In this document: positions 1-6,666 of the stretch, piece after piece
How positions within the stretch are numbered: position 1 is the stretch's first letter
Layout: each line of letters begins with the position of its first letter
Assembly: GCA_027065835.1 (NCBI GenBank)
Contig: JAMONK010000068.1
Location: forward strand, 1-13,932
Direction of reading: 5' to 3'
Source: Thermococcus sp.
GTDB lineage: Archaea > Methanobacteriota_B > Thermococci > Thermococcales > Thermococcaceae
Length of the DNA stretch: 13,932 nt
Program-made: the position numbers and the translations under genes
The notes under the pieces: model-generated
Databases searched by the model: none
The model's input: only the letters and a program-made list of their open reading frames with translations
What the model was told of the DNA's origin: nothing

Positions 1-1
1 T

Positions 2-457
2 ATCTTGATGGTCATTGGAGGAGGTGCTGGAAGCACCGCAGGGGGTATAAAGCTCATCCGCATTACTTTGATGTACGAGAGTCTTAAATGGACCCTGGAG
101 CAGGCGATACTTCCCAAGGGTGCGGTCATCAAAAGGAAGGTCGGCAACTACGTCTTCACGGAGTCGGACGTCCAGGAGGTCATGGGTTTCACGATGACGT
201 ACCTCGCGATCCTCCTCCTTGGAACCGTGTACACTATGCTCCGTCTTCACGTTAAACTGGTGGATGCCTTCTTTGAGATCGCCTCCGCACAGGGCAACGT
301 TGGATTGAGCGTTGGAATCACCTCCCCCTCCCTCCCCCTGGACATGAAGGTGCTTCTGATAATGCACATGTGGGTCGGGAGGCTTGAAGTATTCTCCACA
401 CTGGTTTTCATACTCAGCGTCTTCTTCCTGGCCCCGAGGGTGGTGAAGAGGAGATGA
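2..457 (+). CDS. trkH: TrkH-family potassium uptake membrane protein, C-terminal part (5' end outside window)
   Basis: This is the C-terminal part of a Trk/Ktr-type potassium transporter; the frame is open back to base 2, so the gene starts before the window. Directly visible is the glycine-rich pore segment GGGAGSTAGGIK (bases 17-52), typical of the third pore loop of TrkH, and a later QGNVGLSVG (from base 290) that matches the fourth filter region. The segment FTMTYLAILLLGTVYTML is a membrane helix, and MHMWVGRLEVFSTLVFILSVFFL near the end contains the conserved GRLE preceding the last helix. The family imports K+ together with a TrkA-type nucleotide-binding subunit, which is not in the window. 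The stop overlaps the next start as ATGA, so the two genes are probably co-transcribed and translationally coupled. The TrkH family call is firm; the exact ion preference is inferred. Confidence 0.9.
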   Translation: MLMVIGGGAGSTAGGIKLIRITLMYESLKWTLEQAILPKGAVIKRKVGNYVFTESDVQEVMGFTMTYLAILLLGTVYTMLRLHVKLVDAFFEIASAQGNVGLSVGITSPSLPLDMKVLLIMHMWVGRLEVFSTLVFILSVFFLAPRVVKRR

Positions 458-1305
458 ACGTTATCTCCGTGGAGGACCTGAGCTTTAAATACCGGCGGGC
501 CAGCGATTACGCCCTCAGGGACGTGAGCTTTAAAGTTAAGAAGGGCGAGTTCCTGGGCGTGATCGGTCCAAGCGGCAGCGGTAAATCGACCCTATGCCTG
601 ACCCTCAACGGTATTATCCCGAACTCCATAAAGGGGGAGTTCAAGGGACGCGTGGTCGTTAGGGACACCAATGGGGAGGAGCTGGACACCAGGGAGACCC
701 CCGTTTCAAGGATCTCCTCACTGGTGGGGCTTGTACTTCAAAATCCGGACAGTCAGCTGTTCAACATGACCGTTGAGGAGGAGGTTGCTTTCGGCCTGGA
801 AAACCTGGGTCTTGATCCTAATGAAATATGGCGGCGGGTCAGATGGGCACTGGAGGTCTCGGGGCTTAGAGGGCTTGAAAATGAGTTCCCGCCGAACCTC
901 AGTGGGGGTCAGAAACAGAGGCTTGCAATAGCCGCGGCTTTCGCTATGAGGCCGCAGGTACTCGTTCTGGATGAGCCAACTTCGCAGCTTGATCCTCTGG
1001 GCAAGGATGAAGTGCTGGGTCTTCTCTCGCTTTTGAGGAGGGAGTACGGGATAACCATCGTCCTTGTGGAACACCACACCGATTACATTCTCAGGCACGC
1101 CGACCGGGTTCTTGTGATGGACGCGGGTAGGGTGGTATTTGAAGGGACGCCAGCTGAAGTCGTGGAGGAGGTCGAACTCCTGAAGAAGCTAGGCGTCAAA
1201 ATCCCGGTAAGTCTGGAGGTATCGCATGAGCTCAGGAAGAGGGGGAAGCTCAAAAGGCTTTTTATCAATCCGGAGGAGCTCCTTTCCGAGCTAAAATCTT
1301 CCTGA
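454..1305 (+). CDS. ABC transporter ATPase of the energy-coupling-factor (CbiO/EcfA) type
   Basis: This 283-residue ATP-binding subunit has all catalytic motifs: Walker A GPSGSGKST (38-46), Q-loop Q96 in VLQNPDSQLF, signature LSGGQKQR (149-156), Walker B VLVLDEP (169-175) and H-loop H207. The Q-loop context QNPDxQLF and overall length are typical of ECF/CbiO ATPases, which energise uptake of vitamins or of cobalt or nickel through an EcfT scaffold and a substrate-binding S component. About 55 residues follow the H-loop, usual for the subfamily. No EcfT or S component lies in the visible part, so the substrate cannot be stated. The start ATG overlaps the trkH stop by four bases (ATGA). The 3' end overlaps the convergent helical-repeat gene by 41 bases. 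Family assignment is confident; the specific partner is unknown. Confidence 0.88.
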   Translation: MNVISVEDLSFKYRRASDYALRDVSFKVKKGEFLGVIGPSGSGKSTLCLTLNGIIPNSIKGEFKGRVVVRDTNGEELDTRETPVSRISSLVGLVLQNPDSQLFNMTVEEEVAFGLENLGLDPNEIWRRVRWALEVSGLRGLENEFPPNLSGGQKQRLAIAAAFAMRPQVLVLDEPTSQLDPLGKDEVLGLLSLLRREYGITIVLVEHHTDYILRHADRVLVMDAGRVVFEGTPAEVVEEVELLKKLGVKIPVSLEVSHELRKRGKLKRLFINPEELLSELKSS

Positions 1306-2077
1306 GACTGAAACCGCTCCCCTCCACCTCCTGCCGGATTGAGTACAGCTTCATCCCAAGCTCAACACGGGTTTCATCGTCATCGATGCCCTCGGCCAGC
1401 TTCATGGCCGCATCCAGGAGTTCAAGTGCTTTCTTCCTGTCCCGACTGGCCTCAAGCTCGGCTATGTTTGCCAGTGCCATCGCCCTGTGGAACGGGCTTG
1501 ATATGTGTTTGATTATCGCCGTGGCCCTCTCAACGTCACCCTCCCTGTAGAACATCTCCGCCAGCTCCGAGAGAACGACATCGAGCTTGCGCCCCTCCCG
1601 CACCATCTTCATGGCGTAGCCCGCCTTGTTCAACAGGCCGCTGTGTATCAATCCCCTCAGGATGTCCCTCAGTAGGTCGCCTTCCCCTCCGGCGAGGTTG
1701 ATCGCCGTGCGCAGTGCTATGTCAGCGTTGAGTTCGTCGTCTAGTGAGTAGAGTACTATCGCTAGGTCGGCCAGTAAAAGAGCCTTAAACCTGCTGTTGA
1801 ATATGCCGTTTATAAAGGGTATCAGCTCCTTGACGGTTGCCTGGAGATTCTTGGCTTCTTCAGGGGATAGACCCGCATTTAGCCTCTTTCTGATCGCCCC
1901 GAGCACCATCCTCAGTGCGAGGTACACGTTGGCCTCCTTTTCCAGGCCGTTGATGGCATCAATGGCGGATAGGACGTCCCCCGAACTTAGGTATCCCTCT
2001 ATATCCTCAAGTACCTCTATCTCCGATTTTTCCCTTTCACGTCTCAGTGGTTTGAAGAACTCATCCAGTTTTCCCAT
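1265..2077 (-). CDS. Alpha-helical (TPR-like) repeat protein of unknown function
   Basis: This is a hypothetical protein of about 270 residues, taking the ATG at 2077 (MGKLDEFFKP) as start. An ATG at 2086 and an upstream extension to 2125 are also open, but the extension lies inside the preceding gene and has no protein-like character. The sequence is almost wholly helical, with repeated units of 30-35 residues such as LLADLAIVLYSLDDELNADI, VLSELAEMFYREGDVERATA and ALANIAELEASRDRKKALEL, each with the small-residue spacing of TPR-like helix pairs. There is no signal peptide, membrane helix or catalytic motif. A binding or scaffold role in the cytoplasm is inferred from the fold only. It is the last gene of a four-gene unit, overlaps the cyclase-like gene by 17 bases, and overlaps the convergent ABC gene at its own 3' end. 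Confidence 0.75.
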   Translation of the reverse strand: MGKLDEFFKPLRREREKSEIEVLEDIEGYLSSGDVLSAIDAINGLEKEANVYLALRMVLGAIRKRLNAGLSPEEAKNLQATVKELIPFINGIFNSRFKALLLADLAIVLYSLDDELNADIALRTAINLAGGEGDLLRDILRGLIHSGLLNKAGYAMKMVREGRKLDVVLSELAEMFYREGDVERATAIIKHISSPFHRAMALANIAELEASRDRKKALELLDAAMKLAEGIDDDETRVELGMKLYSIRQEVEGSGFSLRKILARKGAPPD

Positions 2078-2615
2078 GGCTCCCATCCTTTTCGAGCAGG
2101 AGTTCCAGGTACGACCTCCTCTCAAACCGCTTAACCCCTAGGTCCCCCAGCACCTCCCTGAGGAACGATACCTTCCGGGGCACTTCTTCCTCTCTCTCGG
2201 CGAACGTCTCAATCTCCACGAACTTCCCGATGCCGGAGACCTCATCGAGCGCTATCACAACACCTTTGTCGACGTAGTACTTCTCCCTAACTTTGTCAAG
2301 GGTCAGGACTTCGCTGAACCCCAGGTTCCTGAGTATCTCGGCGTGCTTGTCCGGGTCATTTATTGGGACCTCTATCTCCACACGGCTCTTGGAATGCTGG
2401 TCGATCTTCGGCCCCTTGTAAGTTAAGAACGCCTCAAAATGGCCGTTGAAGCGTCGGATTCTTATCCGAAGGGCCTCATCCGTGCTTGAGAAGTCCCTGC
2501 ACGGGTGGGCGTAGTACGTGTCCTCGTGGTACTCTTTTCTTATCAGCTGGAAATTCTTTCTGACCCTTTTAAACACCTCATCATCCGCGTACCCCTTTAT
2601 CTCTACTTCGATCAT
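2061..2615 (-). CDS. cyaB: CYTH-domain protein, class IV adenylate cyclase (CyaB)-like
   Basis: This 184-residue protein is a CYTH (triphosphate tunnel) domain. Visible hallmarks are the N-terminal ExExK signature (E3, E5, K7 in IEVEIKGYA), the basic strand LRIRIRR (49-55), TYKGP (65-69), the paired acids RVEIEV (78-83), the KVREKY strand (108-113), and ALDEVSGIGKFVEIE (122-136) with D124, E134 and E136. These acidic and basic side chains line the tunnel that binds a triphosphate and divalent metal. The closest family pattern is class IV adenylate cyclase CyaB; archaeal members may instead hydrolyse triphosphates, so cAMP synthesis should not be assumed. The ATG overlaps the amzA stop (TATGA), and its ribosome site GGAGGTG lies within the last codons of amzA, a sign of translational coupling. 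Confidence 0.87.
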   Translation of the reverse strand: MIEVEIKGYADDEVFKRVRKNFQLIRKEYHEDTYYAHPCRDFSSTDEALRIRIRRFNGHFEAFLTYKGPKIDQHSKSRVEIEVPINDPDKHAEILRNLGFSEVLTLDKVREKYYVDKGVVIALDEVSGIGKFVEIETFAEREEEVPRKVSFLREVLGDLGVKRFERRSYLELLLEKDGSHGKTG

Positions 2616-3166
2616 AGGAACACCTCCATATTCCGTTTTAACCTTCTAAAACAGCTCCCGCAGTAGTGGGGCTCTTTCATGTCGGTATCGAGGACTGAGT
2701 TTGAGAAGTGCATCACGCAACGAGCGTTCGAACAATGCTGCAGCCCAAAAACATGCCCCAACTCATGCATGGCCTCCTTTATGGTCCTCTCCTTTAGAAC
2801 CTCCTCGTTTGGCGCTTTGCCGTAGAACTCCGGCCTGAGGCGGAAGGTCGATATGACCGCGGTCCTCAGGCTGGGGTGGGCCAGGCCAAAGATGAAGTTC
2901 AGCCCCTCCTCGTAGAGGTCAAGTGACGTCACCCCCAGGGCTGCGGTACCTTTCATCTCTCTCCTTACATCGGCCAGGGTAAAGAGGAAGCGCCTTCCCA
3001 GGTACTGACCCCTGGTGCCGTTAAACGCTCCTACGAACTCCTCTTCGGGGAGGGACCTTAAGACGCTGACCCTCTGGCCAAACCTGGAGTAATACGACTC
3101 AATGAACGCTGAAACCGCCTCCATCAAATCCTCGTTGACGTCCCCTATGGGGATGACCAGTATCAC
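2612..3166 (-). CDS. amzA: Archaemetzincin, zinc metalloprotease
   Basis: This 184-residue zinc protease has the long metzincin motif HELGHVFGLQH (134-144), with H134, H138 and H144 as catalytic zinc ligands and E135 as general base. Right after it come C145 and C150, then the Met-turn candidate M152, and later C169 and C172. These four cysteines form the second, structural zinc site that distinguishes archaemetzincins. The length fits the family. The start is GTG at 3166, supported by GGGAGG (3174-3179) seven bases upstream and by the GTGA overlap with the stop of the preceding small gene. There is no signal peptide, so it should act in the cytoplasm. The natural substrate of archaeal archaemetzincins is, to my knowledge, unsettled. 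It sits between a small unknown gene and the CYTH gene in one unit. Confidence 0.95.
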   Translation of the reverse strand: MILVIPIGDVNEDLMEAVSAFIESYYSRFGQRVSVLRSLPEEEFVGAFNGTRGQYLGRRFLFTLADVRREMKGTAALGVTSLDLYEEGLNFIFGLAHPSLRTAVISTFRLRPEFYGKAPNEEVLKERTIKEAMHELGHVFGLQHCSNARCVMHFSNSVLDTDMKEPHYCGSCFRRLKRNMEVFL

Positions 3167-3366
3167 TTTCCGGCCTCCCGAAAGAACTTGAGGAGAGGAT
3201 CAACCCCCGTGTTCCCGGAGGCTGTCCCGCGGTCCACCTGGTAGTGACCGTACATCGGGGCTTTTCCCAGTATGACCCGGGGTGACGTTTTACGGAAGAT
3301 CCCCTCAGAACGTGATGTTGCTATGTCTATGAGCCCGGTACTTTCGTCGATGTACCCCGCGTCCAC
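3163..3366 (-). CDS. Small conserved-looking protein of unknown function (67 aa)
   Basis: I do not recognise this protein. The reading frame is open to 3507, but the predicted start is GTG at 3366. A TATA element at 3401-3406 places transcription start near 3377, so the leader would be CGGTGCGGGCC, with GGTG serving as ribosome site; anything upstream of the TATA box cannot be translated from this promoter. The 67-residue product begins with VDAGYIDESTGLIDIATSRS and ends with PLLKFFREAGK. It is soluble, has no cysteine, no signal peptide and no membrane helix, and is rich in glycine, with PMYGHYQVDRGTASGNTG in the middle. Its TGA overlaps the GTG of amzA (GTGA), so it is probably made together with the archaemetzincin. 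It could be an accessory or substrate, but this is inference from position only. Confidence 0.6.
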   Translation of the reverse strand: MDAGYIDESTGLIDIATSRSEGIFRKTSPRVILGKAPMYGHYQVDRGTASGNTGVDPLLKFFREAGK

Positions 3367-3398
3367 GGCCCGCACCGAATATAAGCTGGGAGCAAAAC

Positions 3399-3415
3399 AA
3401 AATAAAGTTTTCGCG
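3399..3415 (-). promoter_or_regulatory. Promoter of the small ORF-amzA-cyaB-helical repeat unit
   Basis: On the minus strand CGCGAAAACTTTATTTTG has the form of an archaeal BRE plus TATA box (TTTATT at 3406-3401). Its centre is about 37 bases before the GTG at 3366, giving a predicted leader of about 11 bases. The BRE position overlaps the perfect 12-base palindrome TTTTCGCGAAAA (3408-3419). Confidence 0.55.
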
Positions 3416-3426
3416 AAAAAAGGGGA
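3415..3426 (-). terminator. T-tract terminator of the M42 aminopeptidase gene
   Basis: About 50 bases after the M42 stop, the minus strand reads CCCCTTTTTT. A run of six T after a C-rich stretch is a typical archaeal termination signal, and it sits directly upstream of the next promoter. Confidence 0.4.
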
Positions 3427-3472
3427 GAATAGGAACGTGTTGCACGGATCGGACCCACGATTGGGACGTGGC

Positions 3473-4510
3473 TCACGGGGTGAGGTCCATCGGGCGGAGC
3501 TCTTCAAGGAAGTGCCTGGCGAACTCGATGGTCTTCTCGACGTCCCTGAGGTCTGCCGTCTCGACCTGGCTGTGCATGTAGCGTATCGGGACGCTCAGGA
3601 CGGCGGTCGCGACTCCCTCGCGGTTTATCTGCATGATATTGGCGTCGGTTCCGGTCGGCCTCGGGCTGGCCTCGACCTGGAGCTCTATGCCGTACTTCTC
3701 CGCAACCTCATCGGCAAAGGCGCGAACCTTGGGGTTGATGTTCGGGCCGACGTCCATAACCGGCCCGCCGCCGAGCTTTGGTACGATCTTCCCCTTATCG
3801 GCGACCTGCTTGGCGAAGGTGACGTCCATAGCTATCCCTATCTCAGGCTCTATGGCGTAGCTCGCGACCCTCGCACCGCGGAGGCCCACTTCCTCCTGGA
3901 CGCTACCGACGAAGTATATGTCCGCTTCATGGCTCTCGATGCGCCTGGCGGCCTCTATCAGGGTGTAAAGGCAGATACGGTCGTCCAGATATGGGCTGGC
4001 AATGCGGTTCTCGTTGAGCTGGACGAAAGCTGGAGCGAACTCGCCGACGGTTCCGACGCGGAAGCCCATCTCCTCGGCTTCCTCCTTGCCATCCGCGCCA
4101 ACGTCAACGACTATCGTGTCCCAATCTGCGGCCTTCTTTCTGTCCTCCGGCTTCTGGATGTGCGGGGGTATATGGCCGACGACACCGTAGCGCTCACCCT
4201 TCTCCGTGAAGAACCGCACCTTCTGGGCGACAAGGGTTCTTGGGTCAACGCCACCGATGGGAACGAGGTGGAGGTAACCCTCCTTGTCTATGTGGTTTAC
4301 CATGACGCCTATCTTGTCCATGTGGGCGGCTATCATTACCTTCGGTCCGTTGCCCTTCTTGTGGGCTACGACGTTGCCGAGCTTATCAACGTAAACCTCG
4401 TCCACGTAGTCCTTTAAGGCCTCAATAACGACGTCCCGTATTCCGAGAAACTCGTACCCAGAAACGCCTGGGGCTTCAACGACTTTTTTGAGCAGTTCCA
4501 TATTCACCAT
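3473..4510 (-). CDS. M42-family metallo-aminopeptidase (TET/deblocking type)
   Basis: This 345-residue cobalt/zinc aminopeptidase belongs to the M42 group that assembles as hollow tetrahedral dodecamers and trims peptides released by the proteasome. Metal ligands and catalytic residues are in place: H63 and D65 (AAHMDKIG), D176 (PYLDDR), E206/E207 (VQEEVGLRG, base and ligand), D229 (IAMDVT) and H313 (RYMHSQ). The PDZ-like insert falls near residues 75-160. The [13 protein letters not shown] segment is present as [10 protein letters not shown] (282-291). The overall sequence recalls the fourth Pyrococcus TET enzyme (PhTET4, glycine-preferring) more than TET1-TET3; that sub-assignment comes from memory and is tentative. 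The start at 4510 has AAAGGAGG upstream, and a second ATG three codons later is less well placed. It is monocistronic, with its own promoter and terminator. The strong codon bias suggests high expression. Confidence 0.92.
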   Translation of the reverse strand: MVNMELLKKVVEAPGVSGYEFLGIRDVVIEALKDYVDEVYVDKLGNVVAHKKGNGPKVMIAAHMDKIGVMVNHIDKEGYLHLVPIGGVDPRTLVAQKVRFFTEKGERYGVVGHIPPHIQKPEDRKKAADWDTIVVDVGADGKEEAEEMGFRVGTVGEFAPAFVQLNENRIASPYLDDRICLYTLIEAARRIESHEADIYFVGSVQEEVGLRGARVASYAIEPEIGIAMDVTFAKQVADKGKIVPKLGGGPVMDVGPNINPKVRAFADEVAEKYGIELQVEASPRPTGTDANIMQINREGVATAVLSVPIRYMHSQVETADLRDVEKTIEFARHFLEELRPMDLTP

Positions 4511-4553
4511 GGCTCTCGCCTCCTTTAGATTTCAGTCTCAATGTACAGTTACA

Positions 4554-4570
4554 CCCTTAAAAGGTTTGCT
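4554..4570 (-). promoter_or_regulatory. Promoter of the M42 aminopeptidase gene
   Basis: The minus strand reads AGCAAACCTTTTAAGGG, a BRE-like A-rich element followed by the TATA box CTTTTAAG. Its centre lies about 50 bases before the ATG, giving a predicted leader of about 24 bases that includes the AAAGGAGG ribosome site. Confidence 0.55.
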
Positions 4571-4598
4571 GGGTCACGGCCTTCATCGAAAACAGCCT

Positions 4599-4634
4599 AA
4601 AAAGTTGAACGAAGACGTTCTGCTAAAAAAGAAA
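4599..4634 (-). terminator. Terminator after the membrane-anchored surface protein gene
   Basis: Directly after the stop codon the minus strand shows TTTCTTTTTT (4634-4625). A perfect hairpin follows, GAACG-TCTT-CGTTC (4620-4607), and then CTTTTT. Two T-tracts flank a stem, so this is a good candidate terminator for the hjc-surface protein unit. Confidence 0.55.
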
Positions 4635-4636
4635 GG

Positions 4637-6208
4637 TCATCCAAGCCGTATCTGCAGGTAGGCTTCCTCACCGGGCTCCAGGTTCTCGATCTCCCACACA
4701 ACCCTTCCGTCGTTGATGGAGACGTTGCCCTTGGTGGCCTTGGCCTCCACCGCACTTATCCCCTTCTCGTACCTGAAGTTCTCAAGACCCCTGAGGCGGG
4801 GGGAGCGCACCTTCACAAAATAGTGACGATCGAGCTCTTCCTCGTGAACCGTGGGCATGAAGAACGCCACGTAGGATGTCCCTGCCAGTATTACTGCTGA
4901 GATGATCAGCAGGAGGCCCAGGTACCCCATACCGCTTCGTCCGCTTTTCTGGGGGCTCGTTGAGGGTAGGGTGACGTTGGGAGTTGGCTGCGGGGTGCTG
5001 CTGGTTGGTGTGGGCGATGGAGTGGACGTGACCGGGGGTCTGGCGTTGAACGTCGTGTGGGTGCTCAGGTACTGGGTGCTCTCCGCCGAGATAAGCAGAC
5101 TGCCGTAACCGACGCTGGTGAGGTCTATAACGGCTTCACCGCTGGAGTTTGTTACAGCGTAGCTTTTTCCAAGCGGGCCGGACACGGTGACTGTTATGTT
5201 GGGAACGGGCTTTTCGGGTCCCCTCACCCTAACCCAGAGTTCTTTCCCGTTCTGACCGACGTCCAGGGCCAGCTGACGGACGGGGATCACGTCCGTGACC
5301 ACTTTCCCATCGAGGTTGATGGTCAGCTGGTAAAGCCCGGCCGTCTCCACCGGGTACGTAACGGTCCCGTCCGGGGCCGTCACAAGGATTGAAGATTCTC
5401 CACTGCCGGCACGGGCCACTTTAACGGTTATCCCCCCAACGCCGTTGCCGTTTTTGTCAGTCACCATAACATGGATGGCGCCGTTTTCAAAGTACGCCCG
5501 ATAGTTCAGCTGCCTCTGGTACACGAGGAAGTCGGTGGTGGTGCTTTTGGAGTGGCCGCCGAAGTTCGCCCATAGGCGCAGGGTGTAGTGCCCAACGGCC
5601 GGCTTCCTCAAATTGAGGGTCTTGTACCAACTCTCCCCCGGACGGAGGAATATCACGGTTTCAACGCTCTGAAGGACCGTGCCGTTCAGGTACAGGGTGT
5701 AGCCTATGCGCCCTATCACCACGCCGTTTGACCTTGAGGTTATCCTCAGGAGGGCGGTGACGTTGTTGCCGTATATGTACCGTTTTCCAACGTCTATCGA
5801 AAGATCAAAGTTCACGTACGTCCCCACGTGGAGCGTGACCTCCGTTTCCGAGTAGCTGGCGTTGCTCTGGGCGACCAGCTTCAGTGTGTAGTCTCCGGGG
5901 CTCACGGGGTTTAAGTTGGATATCTGGACGGTTATGGTGCCCGTTACACTTTCATTGGGTCTTATCGGCCCGGGGATTATCTTTGTCTCGTAGAGAAACC
6001 CCTCTGAGGGTCCAGTAACGTACACGGTGATGTTGGAGACGTTTGTGTTGCCGAGGTTTATGAGCTGGAAAGGAATCTTCACAACGTCCCCTGGATTTCC
6101 GGAGACTTTATCGGTAAGGGCCTTTATTACGATCGGTGACTGAGCCGCCGTTCCGGGCAAGAAAAGCGGAATCAGCAGGAGGATTATTATCACGGCCTTA
6201 ACCTTCAC
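4637..6208 (-). CDS. Secreted, C-terminally membrane-anchored protein with NEW3/CARDB-like beta-sandwich domains
   Basis: This 523-residue surface protein is of unknown specific role. It starts with a signal peptide (K2, K4, hydrophobic 5-18, likely cleavage after A22 in GTAAQS). Four beta-sandwich-like units follow: a NEW3/CARDB-like domain (about 25-128, with NPGDVVKIPFQLINLGN), a second at 129-230, and two Big/transthyretin-like units (about 235-310 with NGNGVGGITVKV, and 311-388 with VPNITVTVSG). A Pro/Thr/Ser-rich linker (390-425) leads to a membrane helix (428-450). About 70 further residues with beta character (VRSPRLRGLENF to the end) would be cytoplasmic. About nine N-x-S/T sequons, including N56, N116 and N337, suggest N-glycosylation. 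Translation starts at GTG 6208, with GGGGTGAT as ribosome site inside the end of hjc (11-base overlap). It could be an S-layer-associated or adhesion protein, or an accessory of a transporter. Confidence 0.8.
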   Translation of the reverse strand: MKVKAVIIILLLIPLFLPGTAAQSPIVIKALTDKVSGNPGDVVKIPFQLINLGNTNVSNITVYVTGPSEGFLYETKIIPGPIRPNESVTGTITVQISNLNPVSPGDYTLKLVAQSNASYSETEVTLHVGTYVNFDLSIDVGKRYIYGNNVTALLRITSRSNGVVIGRIGYTLYLNGTVLQSVETVIFLRPGESWYKTLNLRKPAVGHYTLRLWANFGGHSKSTTTDFLVYQRQLNYRAYFENGAIHVMVTDKNGNGVGGITVKVARAGSGESSILVTAPDGTVTYPVETAGLYQLTINLDGKVVTDVIPVRQLALDVGQNGKELWVRVRGPEKPVPNITVTVSGPLGKSYAVTNSSGEAVIDLTSVGYGSLLISAESTQYLSTHTTFNARPPVTSTPSPTPTSSTPQPTPNVTLPSTSPQKSGRSGMGYLGLLLIISAVILAGTSYVAFFMPTVHEEELDRHYFVKVRSPRLRGLENFRYEKGISAVEAKATKGNVSINDGRVVWEIENLEPGEEAYLQIRLG

Positions 6209-6599
6209 GGTTTATCACCCCATCGAGGGAGGTCTGGAGGCCTATCACCTCCTCGAACCTCCGGTATTTCTTGTCTCTGACGTCGAGCTTATAGTTTTTG
6301 CCTCCGTTGGAGAGGTCCTCGGGATAGAAAAACCTCCATCCCCTGCCTACGAACTTAACCGCTATAACTGCCTTTCCGCCGAAGAGCCCTGCGAAGGAGG
6401 TCAGCTTCTCGTAGTCCTCCCTTGAGAAATAGAGCCGGTCTTCGTGGGTGCTCTTGACCTCTATACAGAGGTACCGTCCCCTCCTCCCTGCGATTATGTC
6501 TACCTTTTTACTGCCGGCGGATCTGATCACGGCAAACCCCTCTTTTTCCAGCATTTTAATCAGTTCCCGTTCAAAACTGGCGCCCCTTCTGTACCTCAT
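6198..6599 (-). CDS. hjc: Holliday junction resolvase Hjc
   Basis: This 133-residue archaeal Holliday-junction endonuclease acts in recombination and fork repair by cutting four-way junctions as a homodimer. The restriction-endonuclease-like active site is complete: E10 (GASFERELI), R26 (VIRSAGSKKVD), D34, and E47/K49 in the CIEVKST strand. The motif GSKKVDIIAG and the later FGGKAVIAVKFVGRGWRFF match Pyrococcus Hjc closely. The C-terminal segment FEEVIGLQTSLDGV is the usual end helix. The start at 6599 is preceded by GTGAGGG, 6 bases away, which would be close to the 5' end of the mRNA. Its last codons carry the ribosome site for the following surface protein gene. It is divergent from the carbonic anhydrase-like gene and shares a TATA region with it. 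Confidence 0.95.
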   Translation of the reverse strand: MRYRRGASFERELIKMLEKEGFAVIRSAGSKKVDIIAGRRGRYLCIEVKSTHEDRLYFSREDYEKLTSFAGLFGGKAVIAVKFVGRGWRFFYPEDLSNGGKNYKLDVRDKKYRRFEEVIGLQTSLDGVINREG

Positions 6600-6627
6600 C
6601 CAGTTCCCTCACACTATCTTGTCCGGT

Positions 6628-6643
6628 TAGGTTTATAAGTTCT
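6628..6643. promoter_or_regulatory. Shared palindromic TATA element between hjc and the carbonic anhydrase-like gene
   Basis: TTATAA at 6633-6638, within GGTTTATAAGTT, is self-complementary. Its centre is 35.5 bases before the plus-strand ATG (6671) and 36.5 bases before the minus-strand ATG (6599). This is a normal distance for both genes if leaders are about 10 bases. No second TATA-like sequence is apparent in the 71-base gap. Confidence 0.55.
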
Positions 6644-6660
6644 GTCGGAAAGTTACCCCC

Positions 6661-6666
6661 GGTGAT
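6661..6666 (+). promoter_or_regulatory. Ribosome binding site that fixes the carbonic anhydrase-like start
   Basis: GGTGAT is perfectly complementary to the 3' end of archaeal 16S rRNA and lies four bases before the ATG at 6671. In-frame GTG 6662 and ATG 6665 fall within the site itself and are therefore unlikely starts. Confidence 0.6.

Noticed and set aside
718..1098. A 126-codon minus-strand frame inside the ABC ATPase gene
   Set aside because: It lies fully within a gene with intact Walker motifs, has no ribosome site, and its translation is not protein-like.
2078..2125. N-terminal extension of the helical-repeat gene to an ATG at 2125
   Set aside because: The extra residues (MRGGRTWNSCSKR) fall wholly inside the CYTH gene, are unlike the rest of the protein and lack a ribosome site.
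3272..4417. A 381-codon open frame on the plus strand opposite the M42 gene
   Set aside because: It is antisense to a gene with complete catalytic motifs and strong codon bias, which suppresses stop codons on the other strand. Its translation has no recognisable domain, and no promoter or ribosome site precedes it.
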